A stretch of DNA of 64,000 bases from Pseudobacillus wudalianchiensis (GCF_001685015.1 NZ_MAYT01000023.1:213791-277790); one strand, 5' to 3'. Counted from the stretch's first letter, positions 51,414 to 61,921 are shown. The notes: generated by a model not told the origin, from the letters alone. Numbers and translations are program-made.

Positions 51414-54363
51414 GCTTTAACGCCCCTTTCTTTACAAGATCACCAGGGAATATATAATCGGGACGTGCCCACTTCTTCTCTACTTGTACACCAATCTGCG
51501 GGTTCGGATTGCCTCGTCTGTGGTTAATACGCGGAAGTGGGTCTTCACCTGTTTGTTGTATGATCTCCATTTTCGCTTTCACTTCTTTATATGCTGGCGT
51601 GTCTGTATCCTTATCGGCACGGCTGCTCGTTAAGTAGTTAATGGCTCCTTCTCCTGAGTCATTCATTGGAAGGTATACCTCTTTTCCTTTCACCCGGTCG
51701 GTGATATGACAAGGGACCTTCACACTTCCATATGGTGATGTGAGGCGGACGACTGTTCCATCCTCAAGTCCTCGTTCTTTAGCCAGCTCTGGTGATACTT
51801 CCAAAAAGACGCTTGGCGTTTTGGACGTAATCCCTTTTGATTTATACGTTAGGTTTCCTTCATGGAAATGCTCAAGGAGACGGCCATTATTCACTTGAAT
51901 ATCATATTCTTCTTCATATTCCATCGGCTTCGTCCATTGCACAGGGAACAATCTCGCCTTTCCATCCGGGAATGGGAACTCTTCTTCAAAAAGAAGCGGC
52001 GTATCTGTTCCATCAGGAGCTACTGGCCATTGCAGTGTATTGTATCCTTCCAATCGTTCGTACGTCACTCCCGCGTAAAGCGGCATCAAGCTTGCGGCTT
52101 CTGCCATAATTTCGCTTGGGTGCTCGTACTCCCAACCAGCGCCGAGGTGATTCGCAATTTCCATAATAATCTGCCAATCCGGCTTTGATTCACCAAGCGG
52201 CTCGAAGATTTGGTACAACCGCTGAATACGGCGTTCTGTATTTGTAAAGGTGCCTTCTTTTTCAAAAGAAGGGGCCGCCGGGAGTACTACATCTGCAAAT
52301 TGCGCTGTCTTAGAGAGGAAAATATCTTGAACGACGAAGAAATCTAACTTCTCAAACGCTTCATGAACGTGGTTAATATTAGAATCCACCATCGCCATTT
52401 CCTCACCTTTTATATACATGACCTTTACGTTTCCGTTATGAATCCCTTCCACCATTTCATGATTGTTCAAGCCTGGCTTTGCCGACAGCTTTACGCCCCA
52501 GCCTTTTTCATATTTGGCACGCACGTCATCGTCCTCTACCTTTTCATAGCCTGGGAATCTATCGGGCATGCTGCCGAAGTCACTCGCTCCTTGCACGTTA
52601 TTATGGCCGCGTAAAGGATAGCTCCCTGCTCCTGGCTTTCCGTAGTTGCCCGTTACAAGCAATAAATTTGAGATGGCTGTACTCGTATCACTTCCGCCAA
52701 GATGCTGAGTGACCCCCATTGCCCACAAGATACAGGTAGAAGAAGCTTCATGAACCGCTTTCGCAATTTCGATAATCTGCCTTTTCGGCACACCGGTGAT
52801 CTTTTCGGCATATTCCATGGTGTACGGTTTGAGACTTTCCACATACTCTTTAAAACCATTGACACGTTTTCTGATAAACTCTTTGTCTGCCCAGCCCTTA
52901 TCAATGATATATTTCGTAACAGCTGAAAGCCAAACGAGGTCCGTCCCGGCTTTTGGCTGAATGAATAAATCCGAACGCTCAGCCATTTCGTGCTCACGCA
53001 AGTCGGCTACGATTAATTTTTGGCCTTTTAACTTATGAGACCGTTTGACTCTCGTCGCGAGCACTGGATGCGATTCAGACGTGTTTGATCCAACGATGAG
53101 AACAAGGCCGGCTCTCTCGATATCCTTAATGGACCCTGAGTCCCCGCCGTAGCCAACTGTGCGGAAAAGTCCCATCGTTGCTGGCGTTTGACAGTAACGT
53201 GAGCAATTATCAATGTTATTTGTGCCGATAACCCCGCGCCCGAGCTTTTGCATTAAATAAGACTCTTCATTTGTACATTTAGATGAGGTGATAAAAGCAA
53301 GAGAATCCGGTCCGTATGTTTCTTTCGCTTCAGTAAACTTTTTCTTAATTAAATTAAGCGCTTCCTCCCAATCGGCTTCACGGAACGTGTCCCCTTCCCG
53401 AATAAGCGGCTTCGTAAGGCGTTCTTTACTGTTCACAAAATCCCAGCCGAATTTGCCCTTTACACATGTGGAAATGCCATTAGCCGGCGCTTCTACTTGT
53501 GGTTCTACTTTTAATATTTTACGGCCTTTCGTCCAGACATCGAAACTGCAGCCGACTCCGCAGTACGTACAAACGGTTTTTGTTTTCTTTACACGCGCTT
53601 CTCTCATGGCAGATTCCATGTCCGAAACAGGCATAATCCAGCTATAGCTTGTTTCTACATTTTTCGTCAGTTCAATCATCGGACGCAGCGTATCCTTCGA
53701 TAAGCCTGTTAAATAGCCCGCCTCTCCCACCATTCCTTTTTCCATCATGGCGTTACAAGGACACACAGTGGAACAGTGTCCACATGATACACAGGATGAC
53801 TCATTGATGCTGACACCGTGATCCCAAATGACACGTGGACGTTTGAGACTCCAGTCAATAGATAATGTTTCTGTTACTTGGACATCTTGGCATGCTTCTA
53901 CACATCGCCCACATAAGATACACTGATCTGGATCATACCGGTAAAAAGGGTGTGAATTATCTTCTTCATACGGCTTTGGTGTAAATGGCTCGCTCTGATG
54001 CTCAATTTTCATTTGTTTTACGGTGTTATGTACTTCGCAGCGGCCATTATTATAATCACATACTGTGCAATATAATTCGTGGTTATATAAAATACGGTCC
54101 ATCGCAATGTCTTGTGCCTTTTTTACCTCTTCGGAAGCGGTATTAATGACATCCCCGTTATGGATAAAAGTCGAGCACGACCGCACAAATTCTCCATTTA
54201 CTTGTACGATACACGTATCACACGTTTCAATCGGCCCTAGTGAAGGATGATAACAAACAGCCGGTATATCAATCGATTGTTCCTTGAGCGCCTGCATAAC
54301 AGTGATGTCTCCTGGCATGCTCATGTTCTGGCCATTAAGCGTAATATTTACCTGCTTTGACAC
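51406..54363 (-). CDS. fdhA: Formate dehydrogenase alpha subunit, NuoG-like N terminus (copy 2)
   Basis: This 985-residue bis-MGD oxidoreductase has the same domain order as the copy at 27466: [2Fe-2S] domain (CDTCIVQV), [11 protein letters not shown], two [4Fe-4S] motifs ([24 protein letters not shown]), then [10 protein letters not shown] and the catalytic domain with Cys-Gln in [14 protein letters not shown] 54363 follows AAGAGGGGG; an ATG at 54414 lacks a site. The two copies face each other with 21 kb between them. They look like paralogues such as YjgC/YrhE, not a recent duplication, since many residues differ. Confidence 0.93.
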   Translation of the reverse strand: MSKQVNITLNGQNMSMPGDITVMQALKEQSIDIPAVCYHPSLGPIETCDTCIVQVNGEFVRSCSTFIHNGDVINTASEEVKKAQDIAMDRILYNHELYCTVCDYNNGRCEVHNTVKQMKIEHQSEPFTPKPYEEDNSHPFYRYDPDQCILCGRCVEACQDVQVTETLSIDWSLKRPRVIWDHGVSINESSCVSCGHCSTVCPCNAMMEKGMVGEAGYLTGLSKDTLRPMIELTKNVETSYSWIMPVSDMESAMREARVKKTKTVCTYCGVGCSFDVWTKGRKILKVEPQVEAPANGISTCVKGKFGWDFVNSKERLTKPLIREGDTFREADWEEALNLIKKKFTEAKETYGPDSLAFITSSKCTNEESYLMQKLGRGVIGTNNIDNCSRYCQTPATMGLFRTVGYGGDSGSIKDIERAGLVLIVGSNTSESHPVLATRVKRSHKLKGQKLIVADLREHEMAERSDLFIQPKAGTDLVWLSAVTKYIIDKGWADKEFIRKRVNGFKEYVESLKPYTMEYAEKITGVPKRQIIEIAKAVHEASSTCILWAMGVTQHLGGSDTSTAISNLLLVTGNYGKPGAGSYPLRGHNNVQGASDFGSMPDRFPGYEKVEDDDVRAKYEKGWGVKLSAKPGLNNHEMVEGIHNGNVKVMYIKGEEMAMVDSNINHVHEAFEKLDFFVVQDIFLSKTAQFADVVLPAAPSFEKEGTFTNTERRIQRLYQIFEPLGESKPDWQIIMEIANHLGAGWEYEHPSEIMAEAASLMPLYAGVTYERLEGYNTLQWPVAPDGTDTPLLFEEEFPFPDGKARLFPVQWTKPMEYEEEYDIQVNNGRLLEHFHEGNLTYKSKGITSKTPSVFLEVSPELAKERGLEDGTVVRLTSPYGSVKVPCHITDRVKGKEVYLPMNDSGEGAINYLTSSRADKDTDTPAYKEVKAKMEIIQQTGEDPLPRINHRRGNPNPQIGVQVEKKWARPDYIFPGDLVKKGALKRG

Positions 54364-54502
54364 AGCAAAAACCCCCTCTTTTTTACTGACATGGCTAAAG
54401 AACAGGTCTATCATGAGAAAACAAATGATCCGAACGAATATTCTGTCTTTTGCCTATGCTTTTTTTAAAACTACCCTTTTTTGTCAGGCATAAACAAAAA
54501 AA

Positions 54503-54545
54503 ACAGCAACCGATGGGCTTCTTGAAAAAGCCTGTCAGTTGCTGT
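54503..54545 (-). terminator. Intrinsic terminator of the amino acid ABC operon
   Basis: ACAGCAAC/GTTGCTGT with inner GGCTT/AAGCC pairing form the stem. On the minus strand TTTTTTTTG follows. Confidence 0.9.
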
Positions 54546-54560
54546 CTCATTTAGATGAAT

Positions 54561-55289
54561 CTATGAAGCGGAAGCTTTTAAATCTGCTCTGCCTTCAAAT
54601 CTGCTCATTTTTCCCTCTAGTTTGGCAAAGATAATTTCACAAGCTAAACAAAGAGCCCAATAGATAATAGAAGCCACAAGATACATTTCTAAGAAACGAT
54701 AGCCGTCGTTCGCAATAATTCTCGAAATGGCTAGAATCTCCATTACTTTCACTGCAAAAGCCAAAGACGTCGCCTTAATTAAATTGATAAATAAATTTCC
54801 TAAATTCGGCAAAGCAATTAGAAAAGCCTGCGGCAGAATGATTCTGTATAAGCCTTGTGCTGTCGTCATTCCTACTGAATAAGCCGCTTCCATTTGCCCG
54901 GCGCTTGTCGCGTTAATCGCTCCCCGGAAAATTTCTGCTTGATAAGCTGCCGTATTGATTGAGTAAGCAATCAACGCATAAATAAGCGGGGAAATATTAT
55001 CTGCATTTAACTCCCAGCCAAAGCGGGGATTTAAGTAATCAAACAATACTGGAACACCATAGAAAAAAACATACAACTGGACAATTAACGGGGTTCCCCG
55101 GATAAAGGAGATGTAGAGGATCGACAGCTGATTCAGCAAAGGGACTTTATAGATCCTGACCAAAGCAATCAGCAAACCGAACAGCAGACCAACTATCATG
55201 GCAATAATGGCTATTGTTAATGTCCATGGCACCCCTTTTAAGACTGCGGGCACTTGTTCTAACGCAAATTTAAAGTCGATAATAGCCAC
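54561..55289 (-). CDS. Amino acid (cystine-type) ABC transporter permease, second subunit
   Basis: This 242-residue His/Glu/Arg/opine-family permease has about five membrane helices. The EAA loop region is EAAYSVGMTTAQGLYRIILPQA, described here as residues about 136-157, and SFIRGTPLIVQLYVFFYGVP is the typical N-terminal pattern. It is the last gene of the four-gene operon. The GTG start has GGAAAG upstream. Together with the other permease it forms the membrane channel, resembling the TcyL/TcyM pair of bacilli. Confidence 0.9.
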   Translation of the reverse strand: MAIIDFKFALEQVPAVLKGVPWTLTIAIIAMIVGLLFGLLIALVRIYKVPLLNQLSILYISFIRGTPLIVQLYVFFYGVPVLFDYLNPRFGWELNADNISPLIYALIAYSINTAAYQAEIFRGAINATSAGQMEAAYSVGMTTAQGLYRIILPQAFLIALPNLGNLFINLIKATSLAFAVKVMEILAISRIIANDGYRFLEMYLVASIIYWALCLACEIIFAKLEGKMSRFEGRADLKASAS

Positions 55290-55316
55290 AAATCATCACT
55301 TTCCTTAGCAAAATTA

Positions 55317-56015
55317 TTACTTGGATAAACCAACGTGTCCTTTTTTAAACACTTTTTCGGCGTAGCTGACCACCGCTTCAATCACCATACAAGCTCCCCA
55401 GTATACAAGGGAAATCACAATGTACACCTCGAACATGCCCATTCCGTGATTATTCCCCAAAATGATCCGTACCTGCCCCATGATATCGATAATGCCAATT
55501 GTAAAAGCAAGGGATGTATCCTTTAACAATTCAATAATGTTATTGCCTAGGTTTGGCAAGGCAATGACAAATGCCTGAGGCAGGATGATCCTTCTTAATG
55601 CCTGTGGATAACTCATGCCCACACTGTAGGCTGCCTCTAATTGCGCCTCGCCAACAGCTAGATAAGCAGAACGAATGACTTCTGATAAGTAGGCGGCAGT
55701 GTGAAGGGAAAAGGCGATAATCGCGAAGATGAGACGATCCCAGCTATTGATATCAATACTAAAGACTAATAACAATTGCGGAAGCCCAAAATAAACAAGA
55801 AATAACTGAACTAAAAGGGGTGTACACCGGGTAAATGACAAGTAAAAAGTAGCCGTTTGATAGAGAATCGGCTGCTTTTGTATCCGAATAATAGCGATTA
55901 AAACACCTAAAATTAAAGCAAAAAACAAGGAAGCTCCCATCATAAATAAAGTTAAAGGAAGCTTATCCAATACTTTAGTAAACAAATCGATCCACTCTTG
56001 CAAGCTTGTACTCAT
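55317..56015 (-). CDS. Amino acid (cystine-type) ABC transporter permease, first subunit
   Basis: The 232-residue permease has about five membrane helices. It has LSFTRCTPLLVQLFLVYFGLP near residue 63 (21 residues, the conserved N-terminal pattern) and an EAAYSVGMSYPQALRRIILP loop near 130. It is related to its neighbour at 54561 but clearly distinct, as expected for a heterodimer. I chose ATG 56015, six bases after GGAG, over the GTG at 56027. Confidence 0.9.
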   Translation of the reverse strand: MSTSLQEWIDLFTKVLDKLPLTLFMMGASLFFALILGVLIAIIRIQKQPILYQTATFYLSFTRCTPLLVQLFLVYFGLPQLLLVFSIDINSWDRLIFAIIAFSLHTAAYLSEVIRSAYLAVGEAQLEAAYSVGMSYPQALRRIILPQAFVIALPNLGNNIIELLKDTSLAFTIGIIDIMGQVRIILGNNHGMGMFEVYIVISLVYWGACMVIEAVVSYAEKVFKKGHVGLSK

Positions 56016-56103
56016 CCTTCTCTCCACCTAAACAGATCAGTTAAAATAAAACCTAAAGTCAAAGTTTGCTAGGTTAAGTGCAGATCACCCAACCTAGCCA
56101 TCA

Positions 56104-56952
56104 TTATTTCTTATACTCGAATCCTTTTTCGTTAATGTACTCAAGATCTTGGAAAATATCGATGCCAAACCATTTTTCAGCCAGCTTCGGAAGGGTACCA
56201 TCTTCGATCAATTCTGTTGTCACTTTATCCATTTTCTCAGCCAGCTCTTTATGTTCTGAATCAAACACGACATAAATTGGCTCTTTTGAGATGACGCCTG
56301 CAACTTTTAAGTCTAAATTAAGATCTTTCTGCACAGCATCGAACGTTGTTTTGTTCAAAAACACAGCATCAGCTTTTCCAGCTGCCACACGCTTTAAGTT
56401 ATCCGCGTTTGAAGGATGGTCCATACTTTCGATTGTAATTTGGCGATCCGGATGGCTTTTATTGTAACCATTTAAGATAGAACGCAAGCCCCCGCTTGGA
56501 GACATCGGAGCCAGCTTTTTGCCAACCATGTCATCTAATGTCTTAATGTCATTTCTATCTTTCTTTGTAATGAGTGTTGTAAGAGAGTAGCCATACTCAT
56601 TCTGTGGATACAAAAATTTCTGCTCTCTTTCTGGGTTTTTGAAAAACCAGTTAATGGCGAAATCAAATTTTCCTGTGTCAACACCGACTAAATTAGATTC
56701 TTCCTCGCCGAATGTGTATTCAAATTTATATTCCGGAAGCTTTTTCTCAACCTCTGCTAAATAGTCCATATCATAGCCGATTGGATTATTTTGATCATCC
56801 GTATATAAAAACGGCGGATTCACTTCATCACTTAATGCTACTTTAATAATTTGTTTCCCATCTTTTGTTTTTGCGTCTTCGCTGTTAGAGCAGCCCGCAA
56901 TCAAGAAAATAGAAACCATTGTTAGAAAAACAGTAAGCCAAATGCGTTTCAT
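56104..56952 (-). CDS. Amino acid ABC transporter substrate-binding lipoprotein
   Basis: This 282-residue family-3 extracellular solute-binding lipoprotein has a signal peptide with lipobox LIAGC, so Cys21 is lipidated. Then come VALSDEVNPPFLYTDDQ, PIGYDMDYLAEVEKKLPEY and the second-lobe segment KLAPMSPSGGLRSIL. The family binds polar amino acids, including cystine and S-methyl compounds. The start has AGGGGG. The order ATPase, binding protein, permease, permease resembles part of the tcyJKLMN set, which uses more than one binding protein; here there is one. Confidence 0.9.
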   Translation of the reverse strand: MKRIWLTVFLTMVSIFLIAGCSNSEDAKTKDGKQIIKVALSDEVNPPFLYTDDQNNPIGYDMDYLAEVEKKLPEYKFEYTFGEEESNLVGVDTGKFDFAINWFFKNPEREQKFLYPQNEYGYSLTTLITKKDRNDIKTLDDMVGKKLAPMSPSGGLRSILNGYNKSHPDRQITIESMDHPSNADNLKRVAAGKADAVFLNKTTFDAVQKDLNLDLKVAGVISKEPIYVVFDSEHKELAEKMDKVTTELIEDGTLPKLAEKWFGIDIFQDLEYINEKGFEYKK

Positions 56953-56969
56953 TGCTATGTATCCCCCTA

Positions 56970-57722
56970 TTAAATTTCATATTCAGGCTCTCTAACAAGC
57001 CTTTTTAAAAATTGTTTTGTCCGCTCATGCTTTGGATGAGCTAATACCTCATCAGGTGTGCCTTGTTCTACAATGACCCCGTCAGCCATAAAGACAACAC
57101 GATCAGCTACTTCTCTGGCAAAATCAATTTCATGAGTGACAACTACCATCGTCATTCCCTCTCTGGCAATCTTTTTCATAATAGCCAGCACTTCACCGAC
57201 CATCTCCGGGTCAAGGGCAGATGTTGGTTCATCAAACAAGATAACGGAAGGATTTAAGGCAAGCGCCCGGGCAATGCCAACACGCTGCTGTTGACCTCCA
57301 GAAAGCTGGGCAGGATAATCGTTGATTTTCTCGCTCAAGCCTACTTTTTGAAGCAGGTCTACACTAAGAGCACGAGCTTCTGCTGCTTTCATTTTTTGAG
57401 CAACAATTAAGCCCTCCATTACATTTTCCAGAACAGTTTTATTTTTGAATAAATTATAGTGCTGAAAAACCATGGCCGTCTTGCGTCTTAGCGCCAAAAT
57501 GTCTTTTCGTGAAGCATTTTTTCCTTCAATTGAAAATCCTTCAACAGAAATCGTTCCTTCATCGGGTCTTTCCAAATAATTGATACAGCGGAGCAGTGTC
57601 GTTTTTCCTGATCCACTGGGACCAACGATCACGAGTACTTCCCCTTTTTTCACTTGCAGATCAATCCCTTTTAAAACCTCATTCTTTTTAAAACTCTTTG
57701 TAATGTTCGTTAATTCAATCAA
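56970..57722 (-). CDS. Amino acid ABC transporter ATP-binding protein
   Basis: This 250-residue ATPase has Walker [14 protein letters not shown] (about 31), Q-loop MVFQHYNLF (about 83), signature [15 protein letters not shown] (about 136), Walker [15 protein letters not shown] (about 156) and switch VVTHEI (about 193). It powers the transporter formed with the next three genes. I chose TTG 57722 ([11 protein letters not shown]), five bases after GAGGGAG. It is first in the operon. Confidence 0.93.
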   Translation of the reverse strand: MIELTNITKSFKKNEVLKGIDLQVKKGEVLVIVGPSGSGKTTLLRCINYLERPDEGTISVEGFSIEGKNASRKDILALRRKTAMVFQHYNLFKNKTVLENVMEGLIVAQKMKAAEARALSVDLLQKVGLSEKINDYPAQLSGGQQQRVGIARALALNPSVILFDEPTSALDPEMVGEVLAIMKKIAREGMTMVVVTHEIDFAREVADRVVFMADGVIVEQGTPDEVLAHPKHERTKQFLKRLVREPEYEI

Positions 57723-57759
57723 TCTAGCTCCCTCTCTATCGGCCAATAAATATACCCAA

Positions 57760-57788
57760 ACATTAACATAATAATTCCTAGTTGTAAA
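57760..57788 (-). promoter_or_regulatory. Sigma-A promoter of the amino acid ABC operon
   Basis: The minus strand has TTTACA (57783-57788), a 17-base spacer and TAATGT (57760-57765). The spacer holds CTAGGAATTATT. Any CymR-type sulphur control is only suspected from the gene content; I do not see an exact CymR box. Confidence 0.55.
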
Positions 57789-57916
57789 GTGGGTTTTTTA
57801 ACTCTATAATAGAAATTATAGAAGCATTTGGTATTTAAGTACTTGACTAATAGAACAACTATGGATTGAATGGAAAGTAACTGAAGCTAACTGATTTTAT
57901 TAAGGAAGTGTAGAAG

Positions 57917-59080
57917 GTGTCCAAAGATTTATTTATTAAAACAAGTATGCAAAAAGAATGGCTGGAAAAACTGGCCAAACATGAAGAAGATTTCAAGAAA
58001 GACTCAGAGAAAAATGACAAAGACTCATCTTTTCCAAAAGAGAATATTAAGAAGCTGATTGAGATGGGTTACACGAGGCTGACTTTACCGACCGAATATG
58101 GCGGTAGCGGCATTACGGTATCCGACATGGTTCTTTTCCAAGAAACGATCGCTAGCATGGACGATGTAACAGGGTTAGCAATCGGCTGGCATCAGGGGGT
58201 CGTCGGTGAGCTGTATGAGAAAAAGCTCTGGAAGGAAGAGAAGCTGCAGTCTTTTGCAAAAGAAGTCCTAAATGGCGCTTTAGTGAACAGAGCTGTCAGT
58301 GAGGCTCAAACGGGCAGTCCAACCCGCGGCGGCCGTCCTGGAACCTGCGCTGTGAAAAAAGGAGATAAATGGGTGATTTCCGGACGAAAGAACTTTACGA
58401 CGATGTCACCTGTCTTAACTCATTTTCTCGTTTCAGCATGGGTAGAAGAAAAACAAGGGATTGGCTTTTTCTTAATTGATAGAGATTCTAAAGGGTTATC
58501 CATCGAGGAGACTTGGGACGTAATCGCTATGAGAGGAACAGAAAGTCATGATCTCGTACTTGACCATGTGGAAGTAGCCGAAGAAGATTTTGTAGAATTA
58601 AATCATGGACCAAGAGGCGATAAAGTGAATGGGTGGATTTTACATATTCCATCCTGCTATTTAGGTATTGCTCAATCAGCTCGTGACTATGCCGTAAAGT
58701 TTGCTGTGGAACATTCCCCTAATAGCATTAGCGGGTCTATTAGCCAACTGCCAAACGTACAAAGTTTAATTGGCCGTATTGACTTGGAATTAATGAAAGC
58801 CCGTCATTTCCTTTACAGTGTAGCCGAAGCTTATGATGATGTTGAACGCCGGCCATACATCACAAATGAATTAGCGGCCGCAAAACATATTGTCACCAAT
58901 TCAGCTATTAAAATCGTTGATTTGGCTATGAGGCTAGTCGGAGCTAAAAGTTTACAAATGTCTAATCCTCTTCAACGTTATTATCGTGATGTCAGAGCTG
59001 GGCTTCATAACCCGCCGATGGACGATATGACGATCTCTAAACTGGCACAAACAGCTATTAAGGAAGCAGAGAAAAAATAA
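57917..59080 (+). CDS. Acyl-CoA dehydrogenase-family flavoprotein (YdbM-like)
   Basis: This 387-residue protein of the acyl-CoA dehydrogenase fold has a helical N terminus with FPKENIKKLIEMGYTRLTLP, NRAVSEAQTGSPTRGG (about 134, FAD/acyl region), a beta domain with KWVISGRKNFTTMSP and a helical C-terminal domain. The catalytic Glu of true acyl-CoA dehydrogenases cannot be placed surely. Family members such as YdbM or SfnB-type proteins are linked to sulphur compound use. It is divergent from a cystine-type transporter, which supports that. The GTG start follows GGAAG. Confidence 0.85.
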   Translation: MSKDLFIKTSMQKEWLEKLAKHEEDFKKDSEKNDKDSSFPKENIKKLIEMGYTRLTLPTEYGGSGITVSDMVLFQETIASMDDVTGLAIGWHQGVVGELYEKKLWKEEKLQSFAKEVLNGALVNRAVSEAQTGSPTRGGRPGTCAVKKGDKWVISGRKNFTTMSPVLTHFLVSAWVEEKQGIGFFLIDRDSKGLSIEETWDVIAMRGTESHDLVLDHVEVAEEDFVELNHGPRGDKVNGWILHIPSCYLGIAQSARDYAVKFAVEHSPNSISGSISQLPNVQSLIGRIDLELMKARHFLYSVAEAYDDVERRPYITNELAAAKHIVTNSAIKIVDLAMRLVGAKSLQMSNPLQRYYRDVRAGLHNPPMDDMTISKLAQTAIKEAEKK

Positions 59081-59159
59081 GCAAAGCTTTTTCAGGCAGC
59101 TTGCATCTTATCAGACAGGCTGCCTTGTTTTTTCATAATGATACATAGAAAATAATCTA

Positions 59160-59441
59160 TTATGCCTTTTCTCTGGACAATGATTGATCCTTCTTTAAAG
59201 TGATTGCGTGGATCATCTTGAGAATCGGCCGAATGAGTAATTGTGCACTGCCGATGATAAATAAAATGGTACCTGCTAATTTTGTTGTTTCCCAGAGAAA
59301 GAGAATACTGCCTGCTAGGAACCAAATACCGAGCATGATCTCATTCACTATAGAAATAAAATGATAGTGCTTATTAAAAAACAGGCCGTATTTTCCAATC
59401 TTCAATTCCACAAATTTTTTTTGCTTCTTTACTTTCGGCAT
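59160..59441 (-). CDS. YrhK-like small membrane protein
   Basis: The 93-residue protein has a basic start (MPKVKKQKKFVELKIGKYG) and two membrane helices (about 30-50 and 55-75, ETTKLAGTILFIIGSAQLLI), fitting the YrhK domain. Its role is unknown. In B. subtilis yrhK lies near a P450 gene and the yrh formate dehydrogenase genes; here a P450 of another class and formate dehydrogenase copies are in the same window. ATG 59441 follows AGGGGAA, so the codon at 59465 is not used. Confidence 0.8.
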   Translation of the reverse strand: MPKVKKQKKFVELKIGKYGLFFNKHYHFISIVNEIMLGIWFLAGSILFLWETTKLAGTILFIIGSAQLLIRPILKMIHAITLKKDQSLSREKA

Positions 59442-59547
59442 ATGTTTCCCCTGCCTTTCACCCATTTTCTCTTCCCTTTGCTTCCTTCTTTAAACGTTCC
59501 ATTTCCTTTCATTCCACCGTATTTATATATCTTCGATGTAAAAAGCT

Positions 59548-59621
59548 TTGACATCTGATCAAAAATAATGTAAATTACCCATTGGGCGAACATTTTTTGC
59601 GTCCAAAAACACTAATATTCG
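59548..59621 (+). promoter_or_regulatory. guaC promoter with candidate PurR sites
   Basis: TTGACA (59548-59553), 17 bases and TAAATT (59571-59576) form a strong sigma-A promoter. CGAACATT (59587-59594) and the inverted AATATTCG (59614-59621) resemble the two half PurBoxes bound by PurR in bacilli, though the 19-base spacing is slightly long. They lie over the start of transcription. Confidence 0.6.
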
Positions 59622-59639
59622 TTTTTAGGAGTGTTGACC

Positions 59640-60623
59640 ATGGAAAATGTATTTGATTACGAAGATATACAATTGATTCCCGCAAAATGTGTAGTAAACA
59701 GCCGTTCAGAATGCGATACAACTGTCACTCTAGGAGGACGTACATTTAGACTGCCTGTTGTGCCGGCTAATATGCAGACAATTATAGATGAAAAGATTGC
59801 TATTTACTTAGCCGAAAACGGTTACTTTTATATTATGCATCGCTTCAAGCCTGAAGAGCGTACAGATTTTATTAAAGACATGCATGCACGCGGCCTATTC
59901 GCCTCCATTAGTGTGGGTGTTAAAGAAGAAGAGTACAGCTTTGTTCAACAATTGGCAGAAGAGCAGCTTTCTCCAGAATATATTACAATAGATATTGCTC
60001 ACGGCCATTCAAATGCTGTGATAAACATGATCCAGCACATTAAAAAGCACTTGCCTAATAGTTTTGTCATTGCAGGAAATGTTGGCACTCCGGAAGCTGT
60101 AAGAGAGCTGGAGAATGCTGGAGCAGATGCAACAAAAGTAGGCATTGGGCCAGGAAAAGTATGCATCACGAAAATTAAAACTGGATTTGGAACAGGCGGT
60201 TGGCAATTGGCAGCATTGCGCTGGTGTGCAAAGGCTGCAAGCAAGCCGATTATTGCTGATGGCGGAATTCGCACCCACGGCGACATTGCTAAATCAATTC
60301 GATTTGGTGCATCTATGGTGATGGTTGGTTCATTGTTTGCCGGCCACGAAGAATCTCCGGGAGAGCTTTTTGAGAAAGACGGCAAAATTTATAAAGAGTA
60401 CTTTGGTTCAGCGTCAGAATTCCAAAAAGGTGAAAAGAAAAATGTAGAAGGCAAAAAAATGTTCGTAGAATATAAAGGGCCTTTACAAGATACGTTGACT
60501 GAGATGGAGCAAGACCTTCAATCTTCTATCTCCTACGCAGGAGGAACGAAATTAGATGCCATCCGTAACGTCGATTATGTAGTCGTGAAAAATTCTATCT
60601 TTAATGGTGACAAAGTTTATTAA
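59640..60623 (+). CDS. guaC: GMP reductase
   Basis: It converts GMP to IMP and ammonia with NADPH in purine salvage. The 327-residue TIM-barrel protein starts [17 protein letters not shown], as in the bacillar enzyme. It has the catalytic-cysteine loop [20 protein letters not shown], described here as residues about 176-195, and [19 protein letters not shown] (about 213). It lacks the CBS domains of IMP dehydrogenase. ATG 59640 follows AGGAG by eight bases; the GTG at 59631 is too close. The gene is monocistronic. Confidence 0.95.
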   Translation: MENVFDYEDIQLIPAKCVVNSRSECDTTVTLGGRTFRLPVVPANMQTIIDEKIAIYLAENGYFYIMHRFKPEERTDFIKDMHARGLFASISVGVKEEEYSFVQQLAEEQLSPEYITIDIAHGHSNAVINMIQHIKKHLPNSFVIAGNVGTPEAVRELENAGADATKVGIGPGKVCITKIKTGFGTGGWQLAALRWCAKAASKPIIADGGIRTHGDIAKSIRFGASMVMVGSLFAGHEESPGELFEKDGKIYKEYFGSASEFQKGEKKNVEGKKMFVEYKGPLQDTLTEMEQDLQSSISYAGGTKLDAIRNVDYVVVKNSIFNGDKVY

Positions 60624-60627
60624 TCAT

Positions 60628-60662
60628 AAAAAGGATCCCTTTCCAAGAAAGGGATCCTTTTT
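60628..60662. terminator. Bidirectional intrinsic terminator between guaC and P450 gene
   Basis: AAAAGGATCCCTTTC and GAAAGGGATCCTTTT are perfect complements around a short loop, with A-runs before and T-runs after. It serves both convergent genes. Confidence 0.9.
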
Positions 60663-60664
60663 AG

Positions 60665-61921
60665 TTAGGACTGTTGAATATTTTTAATGATAAATCGACT
60701 GTTGGGGAGAGCTGGAATTCTCCCCATCTCATACGTTAGATCCTGAGTGGGCACATCATAAGTAATTTCCTTCGTCAAAAACTCTAGACTCTCCTTCATG
60801 ACTAAAACCGTCACCCACTCGCCTGCACAGCGATGTCCCATATAATGGTCTCCCCCGCCTTGGGGAATAAAGGAAAATGGGCTCTCTTTCCAATCTTTAA
60901 ATCGTTCCGGTCTAAACTCTTCAGGATGTTCCCAAAGGTCCGGATGGTGATTTGTGCCATAAATATCAAGCAGCACTAAGGTTCCTTTTTTAAACTCGTA
61001 ATCTCTCCATGTAAAATCCTCTCTCACTCTCGCTCCTGTAAAAGGCCCGAACGGATAAAAACGACGAACTTCCTGAACAAACAGCTGGCTGTAGCCACCT
61101 TGATCATCTTTTACTTTTTCTCGTTCTTCCGGATAATCACGCAAAGCGAGCGCTCCAAAAGTGACAAAACGACCGATCGCGACAATGGGTCTTAATATGT
61201 TGATCAATTCAATCGCCGCCATTCGATCATCGAGCAGCTTCCCCTTTAAATCCCGATGCCAGGCAATAATGTAAGCAGCTGTATTTTCCAAAGGGTGCAA
61301 CTTTTTCGCACGGATCTGCTTAATGATTTTTTCAATCCATTCTTCCGATCGGGACCGCGCCTTCTTTCCTTCACGGTATCTTTCTCCAACAGAAGCGAAC
61401 GTATCGATCATCGTTCCAAAATCAATCGCCCGTTGTTTTACTTCCACTTCTGTAATGGGTACGCCCGCCCATTGACAAGCAATCCGACACATGATTTCCT
61501 CTGCTTCATGAAATAAGACTATTTCGTCTCTCTGTTCCCACTCAGGGATCTTCGCCCGCCATTGCTCCCTGGTAATTTTCGCAAGTTCATCTAGGCGGCC
61601 TGGTGTCATCATAGATAGAAACATCCGCTTACGCTGCTTATGCTCTTCTCCATCTAACGTTTGGATAGCGTTTTCTCCAAACAATGTTTTTTGTACCCTC
61701 TTTGGCGCTGCTCCTTTACGGGTAAATAGGTTCTCATCATAAAAAACAGACGCTGCTTCTTCACCAGCTATACAAATTGCCTTCTGCCCGAGAATGCGTG
61801 TTTGAAAAATATCTGACTGCAGCTCGCTGCGTCTTTCCGGTATAAAGTTATATCCTTCTTTTAATAAGGCAAGTGTATGGTCGAGCCCTTTCTCCTTAGG
61901 GATTGAACGGCCGGATGTCAC
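60665..61921 (-). CDS. CYP152-family fatty acid peroxygenase
   Basis: This 418-residue cytochrome P450 of the H2O2-using CYP152 group hydroxylates or decarboxylates fatty acids at the alpha or beta position. The heme thiolate is Cys365 in GGGDHYMGHRCAGE. The I-helix Arg244-Pro245 (NILRPIVAIGRF) replaces the usual acid-Thr pair and binds the substrate carboxylate, the hallmark of CypC-type enzymes. E284xxR287 (EVRR) is conserved. The GTG start follows GGAGC. It needs no reductase, and none is near. Confidence 0.92.
   Translation of the reverse strand: MTSGRSIPKEKGLDHTLALLKEGYNFIPERRSELQSDIFQTRILGQKAICIAGEEAASVFYDENLFTRKGAAPKRVQKTLFGENAIQTLDGEEHKQRKRMFLSMMTPGRLDELAKITREQWRAKIPEWEQRDEIVLFHEAEEIMCRIACQWAGVPITEVEVKQRAIDFGTMIDTFASVGERYREGKKARSRSEEWIEKIIKQIRAKKLHPLENTAAYIIAWHRDLKGKLLDDRMAAIELINILRPIVAIGRFVTFGALALRDYPEEREKVKDDQGGYSQLFVQEVRRFYPFGPFTGARVREDFTWRDYEFKKGTLVLLDIYGTNHHPDLWEHPEEFRPERFKDWKESPFSFIPQGGGDHYMGHRCAGEWVTVLVMKESLEFLTKEITYDVPTQDLTYEMGRIPALPNSRFIIKNIQQS

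Noticed and set aside
51837-54250. Open frames opposite fdhA copy 2
   Set aside because: Shadows of the coding strand with no ribosome site and odd composition.
59587-59621. Purine (xpt-type) riboswitch before guaC
   Set aside because: The gap lacks the three-way-junction aptamer; the paired CGAA-type half-sites fit PurR better.
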